In this document: piece by piece, positions 1 through 9,966 of the stretch
Position numbering within the stretch: position 1 is the stretch's first letter
Layout: the number at the start of each line of letters is the position of its first letter
DNA from: Vitrella brassicaformis
Lineage: Eukaryota; Sar; Vitrellaceae
Direction: 5' to 3'
Assembly: GCA_001179505.1 (NCBI GenBank)
Contig: CDMY01001040.1
Coordinates: 52,699 to 116,698 of the forward strand
Length of the DNA: 64,000 nt
The notes under the pieces: generated by a model
The model's database searches: none
What the model was told of the DNA's origin: nothing
What the model saw: the letters and a program-made list of their open reading frames with translations, nothing else
Made by a program: the position numbers and the translations under genes

Positions 1-792
1 ACCTCGGGGGTGGATGCTCATGCCAAGGGCGACCCCCTGTCCGAGCTAGGCGAGCGAGGTCAGGAGGGAAAGAAGGCAGAGAGAGACAGACTTGCTAAAT
101 GGATGGTTCCGTCTTTCTTCGTCGCTACAGGCATCGAGGACAGCTGCCGCCTGTCGATGGAGGACGGCCCCGAGAGCGCGGAGGAGTGGGCTGAGCGGGG
201 TGAGAGAAACGGACACTTATCTGTACACACGAGGAGAGATACAGAATTGGATGATTGGCACGCACAAAGCCGCCTTCCTTGTTTCTGCCTGTTCGTTACA
301 GCGCTCACCAGCAGCATCGAGCCCTGGCTCGACGACGACGAGGAGGAAGGTAAGGAGAGTGACACTCACTGACAATGCATGTGCTTATTCATCGCTGTAT
401 GCATGTGTTGATTGGCTATGTGTGCTCTGTATGCAGCGGGCCGACAGCAGCCGCCCAAGGCCACGCCCAAGCCCCCACCCAGAAGCTCCCCCACCCCAGC
501 CAAAGTGCTCCCCTCCCTCCGCCGCACCAAGGACGACAACAACATCACATACAACAACTACCCGGGGGAGCGGAAGTCATGGTGGCAGCGGCTCCGGCGG
601 GCGCTGCGGGTGGGCTGTGCGTCGTGCGGCGCCCGGAAGCCGCCTCGACCTCGCCTCCCCACCGCCAAGGTGCCGCCGCCACAGGTCCACACGACGGACC
701 GATGCCCCCACCTGGGGGGGGGGGGGGATGGGAGCAAGGGAGGGAGGGAGCAAGGGAGGGAGGGAGGGAGGGATGAAGGAATGAAGGGATGA
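1..792 (+). CDS. 3' end of an unrecognised gene (5' end outside window)
   Basis: Four exons join in one frame: 1-57, about 131-209, 302-349 and 437-792. All have GT donors and AG acceptors, and every junction splits a codon after its first base. The visible product is hydrophilic. It has an acidic stretch ending in WLDDDEEE, then a Pro/Lys-rich segment, then a basic Trp-containing patch (SWWQRLRRALR) with two nearby cysteines (CASCGARK). The last residues (GGGGDGSKGGREQ and onward) are encoded by the start of a GGGA-type microsatellite, so the C-terminus is probably variable and its stop at 790-792 lies inside repeat DNA. I recognise no domain. The gene runs toward the minus-strand genes that follow (tail-to-tail). 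The coding call rests on intron structure and frame continuity only. Confidence 0.5.
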
Positions 793-905
793 AGGGATGA
801 AGGAATGAAGGGATGAAGGATATGAAGGGATGAAGGGATGAAGGGGGGGGAGGGAGGGAGGGATGAAGGGATGAAGGGAGGGAGGGAGGGAAGGGGGAGG
901 GACAG
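714..905. repeat. GGGA / GATGAAGG tandem repeat tract
   Basis: After a run of about 14 G come imperfect GGGA units, then many imperfect copies of GATGAAGG, then GGGA units again. It overlaps the last codons of the upstream gene. From 906 to about 1062 I see no convincing gene. Confidence 0.9.
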
Positions 906-1062
906 GGCGGCTTACTGTCCATGTGATGTGTGCCATGAAAATACATAGCGTCTCAGACTTCATCCATGTGGCTTGTGTCGTTGAATGAATGAAGGCCTAC
1001 CTATGTCCGTCACTCACGTCAATCCAAATGTGTCACTAATGAGTCCACCCAGCCCGCTACCA

Positions 1063-1918
1063 CCTCTATCTGTGTGTCCTGGCTGGTGTCTCCCCCTTCT
1101 TGACGAGCTGCCGGCCGGCCGCTCTTCGCTGGTCGGAGGCGATGGAGCTGAGTGAGCAGCGCAGCTCGGTCACACCGAGGTGCTCCCTGGCTGAGACGGC
1201 GTGGACGAACGGCCAGACCAACTCGGGCGGCAGCTGCTGCAGCGCACACACTGGAGAAGAAGGGTGACGAGGTGTCTCATACTTCATCGATGTGTCTTGG
1301 TTCTGTACCTCCGGGATAAGCGCTTGAATGACACTCTGGCATCCTACGCGCTACAACCAGAGTGTGCCGGAAAAGGACTTCTACAAATGAGACCTGTCCT
1401 TCGATCGATGACTCGTTGGCTCATCCCACACACTCACTCACTCACTCGTGTGTGCCAGCATCCACCCTCTTGTCGTTCATGTGTGTGCGACTGTCCGTCT
1501 GTCTGTCTGTCTGTCTGCATGTTGGTGTATCGCTCATTCATTTCATTCGTCTCTCTTATTCGTGTGCCGCCAAACACGCCTGCACGCTGGAAATCATCGA
1601 CCTGACCGGACGCACAACAGACAGACATGTCTATGTGTGTCTGTGTATGTCGAGCGTATGTACATGAATCGCTGCATCATTTGTTTGGACTGTTGTGCGA
1701 TGGCCTCCTTTCTGTCTGTCTGCCGCTCTGTCTCGCCGTCGACGGCCTCGACAGACACTGACACCGACTCGACCAGACTTTGGAAACTATCACATCACAC
1801 AGAATGTGCATTGATGACACGAGTGAGTGATGGCGGTGATGTGTCAAGTGTGAGTGACCCTCGATTGATTACATACCGCTCTTGGAACAGCTTGAGGCCC
1901 TCATCGAAGTCAGCACGC

Positions 1919-1949
<31 letters not shown>

Positions 1950-2278
1950 GTCACATCACACACATCACACGCACACAGACAGTCAGACAGAGACACGTAT
2001 ATTCATGACGTGAGTTTCTCCCCCCTCCCCCTCGATCTGTGTCTGTCTGCCCGTACGTACCAAGCTTCGATGGCGGATGTGACGTCAGACGTGACTGCCA
2101 TCTCACCGCCCCCGCCGCTGGCCTCATCCGTCAATGCTATGGTATGCTCTCCCTCGTCATTGGTGGGGTGGTCGTGGTCGTGATGGTCATGCTGCTCGTG
2201 GTTGTTGTGTGAGGCCATGGCGTCATCATCGTCATGGCTGTGCTGCTGCTGCTGCTCGGGGTGGTGCTCTTGAGACAT
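1063..2278 (-). CDS. weak gene model; acidic, His-rich N-terminus
   Basis: The best-supported piece is a first exon at 2061-2278. It starts at an ATG (2276-2278) and encodes an acidic, Gln/His-rich leader (QQQQHSHDDDD, HDHHDHDH) with a GTACGT donor. It joins in frame to 1877-1918 (RADFDEGLKLFQER) and then plausibly to an exon beginning at 1786 that reads as a charged helix. Further candidate exons lie near 1590, 1307-1335 and 1063-1250; the last reads QLPPELVWPFVHAV and then a basic tail to a TAG. I could not find a single unambiguous splice path between them. The locus may be one gene, or a short gene ending near 1560 plus another terminal exon. No family is recognised. The His/Asp run could bind metal, but that is only a composition argument. 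Confidence 0.35.
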
Positions 2279-2537
2279 GATGGATGGAATCGACGGATGG
2301 ATGACCGGTGGGTGAGTGAGTGGGCGAGTGAATTAATGTGACTGGCCGATCGATTGACTGGCCGATTGACTGGCTGGCTGGCTGGCGTGTGTCTGTCAGA
2401 GAAAGAGCGAGTGTGTCAGCTCAGCGGCCTTAATTTGACTCTGTAGTAATACGTATTACGTGAGCGATCGACCGGCACGCGTGTGTACATAACGTCTGTC
2501 TGTCTGTAAATATCTGTCATGCACTTGTAAGTCAGTG

Positions 2538-5500
2538 TCAAGGCAGCTGGTGAATCCGCAATAGCTCGGCCAGCGAGTCCAGCAGCACAGCATTGAGCCG
2601 CTCCCATCCCAACACATACACCTCACCCACACTCAACCCCTGCAGCCAGACAGACAGCCAGGCAGGCAGACACACACACATAGGATAAATGAGAGCTCTC
2701 TCCGGCTCTTCCACTGTGTCACCCCGTCGTACCTTGACTGTCTTGAATCGGATGGGCTCATGAAATTCGCTCGCCACAAAGATCAGAGGGCGGATGATGC
2801 CGCGGTCGTCACGCTCGACATCGAAGGCAGATCCGCCGAACCAGTCCCCTGCACTCATTCAAATCCGCAACGTGTTTCGATCCATCGAGGAGAGAGGGAA
2901 CGCACCTTTTTTGAGAATGATTTTGTCTCCTGGTTGGTGGGGGCCAGATTCGGTTGGATCGTCGGATGCAGCGACCTCTGATGGAGGTCATAAAAGAGCA
3001 GATGGGACTATTTGAATCCGTGTCTCTCATTTGTGCCTACCTGCCTCACACTCGCCCTGGACGTGCATGTGCAGCCACAGTACAGAGGCACACATGCATG
3101 GACGGGATCTGCGGTGTCTCTTCCTTCCCTGTCTTTCTAACCTCATAGACGATGAACAGGTCTGCTCCGCTGGAGACCCCCTGCCTCACAGCGGACTCAC
3201 TTACATCCACATCCAGGAGGCTGATGACCCCCCCCCCCACACACACAGACATATGCAGGACAGACACAGCACATGCAGTGCGTGTCGTGTCATTCCTACA
3301 TCTGGCCCTTCTCGAATGAAGAGGAGACGGCACTTCTCAGGAAATTGACTCGCTCAAAGGGCGAGAGCCTCCGCCGGTCGCAGAGGGGATGGTTGTCGAT
3401 AAAGATGGGGTCGAGTTCCAGCGACGTGAGGGCCGGGCCGATGAACAGGCGCTTCGCGCTTATAGCATCCATCTGCCACACCACTGCGGCCTCTGACACA
3501 CACTGAGGGGTTCTCTCAGACATACGAACCATGCCCTCGTTCACTCTCGTTGATGTCAGGTAGTGGACATTTGCTTACCTTAACAAAGCATGTCCTTGGG
3601 ATGCCATAGAGACACGCGAGCTCGCCAAACGTGTCCCCTGATGGCGGCAATGCCATGCAGAGCCCATACATTCTCGTGTATTCGGCGTAGGTACCAGGAG
3701 ACAGAGTGGTGAGCGCCAAGAGCAGCTCATGTGTCTCTGGCTGCTCGCCCGCGACGGTGGTGCTCTCCTTGCCTCCGTCGCTCGCCACACGGGCAATGGT
3801 GTAGCACTCGAGGCTACCCTGCTCGAGCAGATAGACGTCGGTCGTCTCCTCACCTGCGGCAAAAGAATCATGGCCAGCTTGAGATAAGAAGCGGATGGCA
3901 AGCCATCCCACCCTCTCTGATGAGGATCTGCCCTTGTGTTAGGTCCACACGACTCATTGCCTGAAGTGGCATTCATGCGGAAGTGAGTGACAGCAGAAGC
4001 AGATCAGTGCAGCACGGGCTTACACGAATAAGATCGGCTTGCTCGTCCTCATTCAAACTTGAAAAGAAAATGTCCTTCGAAAAGGCCTGAGGTCGGCCAA
4101 AAAAGCAGATGATGAAGTCCCAAGAATGTCTGCGTAACGTCCGCACCGCTCTGACGGCTTCGACCTCCTCATCCGACTTGCCCACGTCTGGACCTTGCTG
4201 CAGACAGCACCGGACAATACTGACACTGTGCGTGCCAACGACGACGGTCCCTCGTAATCCCTCCTACCCATTCCTCGGCCGCTGCGTCCGCAGCAATCTT
4301 GACAAGATCCTCCAAAAAGGCATCAGGTGCAGGACGCATGCCTACACACACCAGCAGATGCCGGGCGAGTTGATGTGTGCCTGGTAGTCGTGTCTCCTTA
4401 AGCACCAATGCTCCTCGGCGTGATGATTGTCGGCCCCTCTGTCGGCCCTACATGGCTGAGGTCTAGCGGCATCGACGGCTGGCCGTGCAATGATGTGATG
4501 GGGGATGGTGTGGCATCTGCAGCGGCAGCAGGGGGCTGGGCGGAGGAAAAGGTGACAGAGGCCCGCTTCTGAGGCTCCTCTTCCTTCCCTGGCTCATCCT
4601 CCTCAGCAGTCACGTCCCTGACAACATAGAGGGTGTTGCTAGGAATGACAGACTGAGGTGGGGGATGGGTTGGCTTACGTTCCGTATTTCAGGTAATGTC
4701 CGAGCCACAGAATGGGGTCGAAGAGTGGGGGGGTCGGGCGCTCATGCACAATAGGGGCAAGCTCAGCAAACGACGCGGCCAGCTTCTGCAGAAACGAAAA
4801 CACGATCGATATACTGACCCACCATTCACATAGTGTATGAAGCACCTGTTTGGGTCCCTTGTGTGTCACGGACGATGGCGTCTCAACGTGAGATCCAATG
4901 GAAGTGACGCTGCCGCGCTGCGAAACTACGTGAGTGATCCTTCGGCTGGCGACGGATGCGATGCTGTCGGATGACCCGCCTCTCTCCCTCTCGGTGTCCA
5001 GCGCACCCTGACCATCTGACGCCTGTGAACCCGACTCACTGTGCAAGACGCAAATGCACATTACATTGCCATTATCGATCCGTGTCTCGTCTGACCCACG
5101 CTTACTCCTGGTGCCCCTCTTCAGCGAGTTTGTCGTGTTCGTCTTCGATGACCGTGTCGTCTTCAGCCCTCTCCTCCCCTTCGCCCTCCACATCGGGGAC
5201 TTCCTCCTCTTCCTCAGCCTCCTTCTGCGACTGACCCGCCTGGCCGACATGCGATGATGGGGCACGCTTTTTACGCAGCTGGTTGAACAAACAAAGCACA
5301 AAGAAAGACCTCTTCGATAAATGACCACCTGGTGTGTCTGTGCGCCTACTGTGGTCATCGTGAGAGCAATCGCTCCATCTTTGTCGGCTTTGTGCAGCAG
5401 CTGCTCGATGGCCTGACGTCATGGACACCACAGAGAGAGTGAAGGGTGGAATCTCCCTCCTGCCATTAAAGTCGCCACATACCTCTCCGAGTTTGGCCAT

Positions 5501-5848
5501 CAGTGTGTCCTTCAAGTAATCTCTTGCTGCAGACAGGGCAGACAGGCAGACAGACATACAGACAGACATACAGACAGGCACAGACGCCGTGCGTCGACCC
5601 GACTCCATGCGTCTCTCTGAGTTCTCACTCACTCACTCATGACGTGGTCTCTCACCCGAAGGTGCTGTTGGTCCGACAGAGAGTGGCGGCCGATAGTCCA
5701 CGAGCCCACCCGTATAGCATCGAAGGAGGGGCGGGAGGGCAGATTGAACAGTGGCGCCGGTGCAGTCGATCACGCAGATGGCCGGCTCCGGAGACGGGGA
5801 GGGCGGGGGAATGGGCGTGGCGGGGAGGACAGAAACGTCGGCCTGCAT
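2538..5848 (-). CDS. protein with two cyclic-nucleotide-binding domains
   Basis: Sixteen exons keep frame from ATG 5846-5848 to TGA 2538-2540, giving about 704 residues. Exons: 5656-5848, 5483-5526, 5350-5412, 5106-5278, 4846-5038, 4679-4785, 4406-4617, 4268-4341, 4024-4197, 3912-3960, 3579-3853, 3300-3490, 3142-3220, 2906-2975, 2733-2848, 2538-2639. The N-terminal half has a helical segment (ARDYLKDTLMAKLGE), an acidic stretch, and RPTPPLFDPILWLGHYL, which resembles a DPY-30-like docking motif. The C-terminal half has two cNMP-binding beta-rolls. Domain one shows GQILIREGEETTDVYLLEQGSLECY and then FGELACLYGIPRTCFVK, the family's phosphate-binding cassette. Domain two shows SFEKGQ, LFIVYE, PGDKIILKKGDWFGGSAF and the closing strand VYVLGWERL. 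There is no kinase, cyclase or channel domain, so it is probably a cAMP/cGMP sensor, scaffold or PKA-R-like adaptor. The second cassette lacks the FGE-L-PR residues and may not bind nucleotide. Confidence 0.85.
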
Positions 5849-5975
5849 CTTGTCTTGCACTGAGAGCAGCAAGAACAAGCCTGATTCGTACAGTTTCAAT
5901 GTTCAACGTGCCAGCCGTTGGTAAGCCGTTTAGCTCGCATCGCAGATCTCTTTTCCCCTTTTCTCCCCTGCATCA
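5849..5975. promoter_or_regulatory. 127-bp bidirectional promoter
   Basis: This is the whole space between the start codons of the divergent cyclic-nucleotide-binding and MICU genes. AGCTCGCA at 5932-5939 is the reverse complement of TGCGAGCT, an 8-mer that recurs upstream of other genes here. A pyrimidine-rich run (CTCTTTTCCCCTTTTCTCCCC) follows. No TATA box is evident. Confidence 0.6.
5932..5939 (-). promoter_or_regulatory. TGCGAGCT promoter motif, copy 1
   Basis: Minus-strand copy, 37 bp before the MICU start codon and 84 bp before the cyclic-nucleotide-binding gene start. The minus-strand context is TGCGAGCTAAA. Confidence 0.5.
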
Positions 5976-7846
5976 ATGGCTTCGCAGTTGCGGCTCGCTG
6001 CTGCGATTTCGTTTCCCACTCTCTCTGCTGCCTTCGATGCCCTCAACCACAGACGTCGCAAAGGCATCCTTCAGACATCGACGGACCGCACTCACCAGAG
6101 GGACACACACCCTCGCCGATGGGCGTTTCTCTCATGTTCTGTGGCATATGCAAGCTCTGGAGGCACAGAGAGTGCCGTGGCGAAATCGGCTGGCGGCGAG
6201 GCAGCCAAAAAGGGCGAGGAGCTTCGGGCGAAGTTGGAGAGCGCTTTGCAAGCTCTGGGCCCCCGGAGGATCACGGGCAACTACGAGAACAGGCTGAAGA
6301 GCTGTGCTGCACCTGAAAAGGTATTGTACCTGGATGACGCTGCACGCGGCACAGTGCATGTGCCTGTGTGTGCAACATGCAGGTGTTTGAGTACTTCGCA
6401 AGCATCGCCGACAAGAGAACCAAGGACAGGTTCATGAACAAAGACGACTTCGTCAACGCTATCATTCCCTACAATTTCTTTAAGCCCTCCGAGACGTCGG
6501 CATCTCTAGAGGCGGTGCCCGGGGCGGGGGGGATGTCGGTGTTCGACGTTGCTGACAGCAACAAGGACGGGCGGATATCCTTCGCTGAATTCCTCTTCTT
6601 CACCACACTTCTCTCCACCCCGGCAAACGACTTTGAACTCGCCTTTCGGTAGGTCTCTGATGTGTGGGCACTATCTTCTTGTGGTCGTTTGTGTGTCCTG
6701 CGTATGTCTCGTCGCAGTTTGTTCGGCAAGACAGCCAATGAAGGGTCCTCGGCCTCCACTGCTAAGCGCAGGGAGGCATCCGTGACATACGATGAGTTTG
6801 TGAAGCTCATGACCACCATGATCAAGTCAGAGAGACACGCATGCCTCAGGGACGACAGAGGTGTCATTCGTCTCTGCTCCGGTACGCAGGCGTTCCCCGC
6901 GTGGCGGTCGGTACCGGTCCGCGGCCCTTGGCAGTTCCGGCATGAAGCTTCCAGATGGCAGAGGTGTCTCATTCAACGACTCGCCGGAGGCCGTGTGCAA
7001 GGAGTGCCTCAGTGGCACCCTCGGCGACCACTTGTTTGGCAAAACGAGGGACAGACCGCTGCCGTGGCACAAGTTCGATGAGTTGCTGTTCCTCCTTCAC
7101 GAAGAGGTGCTGTTTATCGAGTTCAATAGGTGCGGAGACGTGCAGGGAAGAAGCAAGGACGCGTCGCTATCAGGTGGGGATGGATGCCGGCAGGCAACAC
7201 ACAGCGCCAGGGTGCATGCATTGATGTGTCTCCTGCCTGCAGCATCTGAGTTTGCCCGGCTGTTTGTGGGGTTCGTGCTGCCGGCACAGATGGAGAACCT
7301 CGCGGAGCGCATCCGCACGCTGACCTTCAGGAACGAGCGGGTCACCTTTGCCGACTACCTGGCGTTTGACAAGTGCGTCAGGAAGATCGATGACTTCAAG
7401 ACGGCTGTGCGACTGACGGAGGGCGACAGGGGGCTGACAAGAGAGTGTCTCGCCAGTGTGTTGAACATCCTGTCGCGCGACGTTGAGTCAGACCGAGACT
7501 TCGGTCCGTTGGTGGATGTGGTGTTCCGCGTGTTTGATGTCGACGGCAGTGGCTCGCTGGAGTTTCATGAGTTCTTCACCCTCCTTAAACACAGGTACGC
7601 TGTCATGTGCCTCCCCCATCAGCAGGGATGCGCTCAGACCCGTCCCCACGTGTGTCTCTGTGTGTCTGCCAGACAATCGTACTTCAATTTTCCAGAGTAT
7701 GGCTTCGGGAGTAAGATTGAGCAGGTATGCAAGGTGCCCTCATGATGTTGGTCGTGATGCCCTCCCTGCCCTCATGTCTGTATCCATTCGTTCAGCTGGC
7801 GGGGTGCGTGAAGACGATGTACCATATCGTTGCCGCGAAAGGGTAG
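5976..7846 (+). CDS. MICU1-like: MICU-type mitochondrial calcium uptake regulator
   Basis: Seven exons (5976-6320, 6383-6648, 6718-6825, 6890-7173, 7243-7594, 7673-7724, 7796-7846) give about 485 residues, close to the length of animal MICU1. The first roughly 50 residues are basic, Ser/Ala-rich and acid-free, fitting a mitochondrial presequence. The core follows MICU order: ENRLKSCAAPEKVFEYFAS, then DDFVNAIIPYN, then a first EF-hand with canonical loop DSNKDGRISFAE, a helical middle, and a second canonical loop DVDGSGSLEFHE. In the known family this protein sits in the intermembrane space and gates the MCU pore, blocking it at low calcium and opening it when both EF-hands fill. The presence of MICU implies that the organism also has an MCU pore. 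Both loops keep acidic residues at positions 1, 5 or 3, and Glu at 12, so calcium binding is likely intact. Confidence 0.88.
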
Positions 7847-8510
7847 CTTGCTTGCTCATGGTTTTACGATCGCATGAACATTTGACTGGCGCAGCAGCCA
7901 GCGAAAAACGAGCCAGTCCAACGAGTCTCCTCCCTCCAAAACCATATAGTCTGTCTCTCCACACCAACATCCCATCCCATCCAGACATGCAAGAGACCGA
8001 CGAACAAGAGCTAGGCACCCTGTCGCTGGTTGTGGGGGCGGGTGGAATCCACATCAATTCGACAGCACCCACCACCCATGCATGTACCATCTCTCCCTCC
8101 CACCATGAAACCTGATTGCCCTGCCCGTACTAGGAGCCTGCCTGTTGTACAACTGTTACAGCCAGCCATGACACCCCCCAACCATTGACAACAAATCACA
8201 TTTGTTCGCAACAAATGGCTCTCTAGTTAATTAACTGATTGATGCTGCCCGCCCCAATGACCCCCCGAAGAAACGACACTGACAAGGCACATGTGAGGAC
8301 AGATGATTGACATGTACTGACCGCCAACGCCGCCCCCACAGACAACAAGACTCACGCAGAGGGCAGGGGACACATCAGGCACACGGACGCACGCACACGA
8401 TTCAGAGGAGTGGTCACAACCTACGATATTGACAGGCCAAGCGGTGGAGAGCACAGTCGTCTGCGTGCGTGTGTGTGTGTGCATGTGTGTGTGTGTATCC
8501 GTGTTGGCTG
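7847..8510. other. intergenic, tail-to-tail
   Basis: Space between the MICU stop and the stop of the minus-strand EF-hand/TM gene. It presumably holds both 3' UTRs. Only a GT microsatellite (about 8465-8497) stands out. Confidence 0.6.
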
Positions 8511-9966
8511 CTACGATGATCCAAGAGATCCAGAAACCAGGATGGACCGCCGGTCTCGTGGTCGCCTTTGGTTCCTGTCGCCCCGCGACCCCCGCCACCC
8601 ACCAGCTGACACCGCACACAAGAGTAGGTAGGTTGCCGGCCGGGTCAGTGCGCTCGCTTGTTGTTGTGCGTATGTGTTCACATACCGAAGAGCGCTTCGA
8701 ATCTGCCAGCACCCAAGTCATTGAAACCCCAAGACCAGATATCGCCACTGCGTCAACAAACAGACCACACAGACACAGAGAATGCCCTCCGCCCCTTTCC
8801 ATTCACAGTCTGTCGGGTAGGGTATCATGAATGATTCATTGCTCACCCATTGAAGTAGATGTTGCTGTTCCGTTCAGGCCTGCCAAAGATGGAAGGCACA
8901 ACCAATTTCCGCCGTCTCCTATCGCCACCATTCGTCACACCCATCGCCTCAATCACAACAGCAGCGGCAGTCGCATTATTGCCGTCTCTGCTCGGGGATG
9001 GGGCCTCCATCTCACAACTGGGTGGTGTGCATCTCACGAGCAGAGGGCTGTCGTCGGCGTATTCTGGCCCCTTCACGAAGGCGACGGGCAGGCCGCCAGT
9101 GGCGTTCGTGTCCGCGATGAAGAACTGTGCACCGACTGGCATGATCTCCATCCGCTGGCCGGTGAGGAACTTGATTTCGACAAGTGGGATGGCGGCGTTC
9201 CGGGTGACCTCCGAGATGCGCAGGAAAGTGTCGACCGACATGCCCACCCCGATCTTGTAACTGAAGGCCAGACTCTCTAGTTTGTAGAGGTCCGCTGCAC
9301 ACAGACATTCACCGAGAGAGGGAGGCATACCGCGTGTGTCGTTCCTTCCCCCCGGCTGCCGAGATGAGATACCCACCCAGATCGATGGTGAGGAGGTCGA
9401 AGATGTCGATGCTCTCCATGGCTGCCCTGGTCGAGATGACCGTCTTGCCGTCACTCTTCTTGACCATCCGGCCAAACCGGTCCACCGTGACGTCTTCCAT
9501 CAGCTCGCTGGACACGTATGCGATGGCGAACAAGATGAGCAGTGTGAGCAGCCACCCCACGGCCGCGGCGGCGACGAGGCAGGCAAGGCTTCTGGTCACG
9601 CGTTGCTGCCGCTCGACAAAGATGGCTGCCTGGGCCACGTCATCAAGGGTGAACCGACCGTCTCCATCCACCTCCCATTCCCGCAGTATCTCCATCAGCG
9701 TGTGGCTGCAGGTCGCAGCGGGACAGCCAAACACCTCGCCAACCACCCTCTGGCAGCACACAGAACACACACATCAGCCACCATCCATTCGTGTGATCTC
9801 CTTCCTTCGTGTGCCTTACTTCGAAGGTTGACGAGCGAGCCCTCGTCGCCACTGCTCTGTTCCTCCTCGGGACGCGCCTGGCGGGGGAGTGATCTGCGGA
9901 GGCTGGCTCGTCTTTTGGCGGATCTGAGAAGTGAGCGCTGGCCAGCGGGGAGGTAGCTGACAGCAT
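8511..9966 (-). CDS. single-TM protein with an EF-hand-like loop
   Basis: Five exons (9820-9966, 9377-9749, 8847-9294, 8686-8747, 8511-8605) give about 374 residues from ATG 9964-9966 to TAG 8511-8513. Residues about 1-49 are Ser/Ala/Arg-rich. Next come a Cys-containing segment (VFGCPAATC), an EF-hand-like loop (EVDGDGRFTLDD), and one strong TM segment (LACLVAAAAVGWLLTLLILFAIAYV) near residues 100-125. After the TM lies a mixed alpha/beta region of about 200 residues with EIKFLTGQRMEIMPVGAQFF, ending in GGDIWSWGFNDLGAGRF and a basic tail. The EF loop starts with Glu and ends with Asp rather than Asp...Glu, so calcium affinity may be low. I do not recognise the family. A type II membrane topology with a large C-terminal domain is inferred. 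Confidence 0.7.

Noticed and set aside
4398-4613. Stop at 4398-4400 as the end of a separate gene upstream of the cyclic-nucleotide-binding part
   Set aside because: A donor at 4404-4405 removes it and joins the next exon in phase (SIG then MRPAPDAF), so one gene is more likely.
7130-7145. Donor/acceptor pair giving a 16-nt intron in MICU
   Set aside because: Too short, and the exon reads on in frame to 7173.
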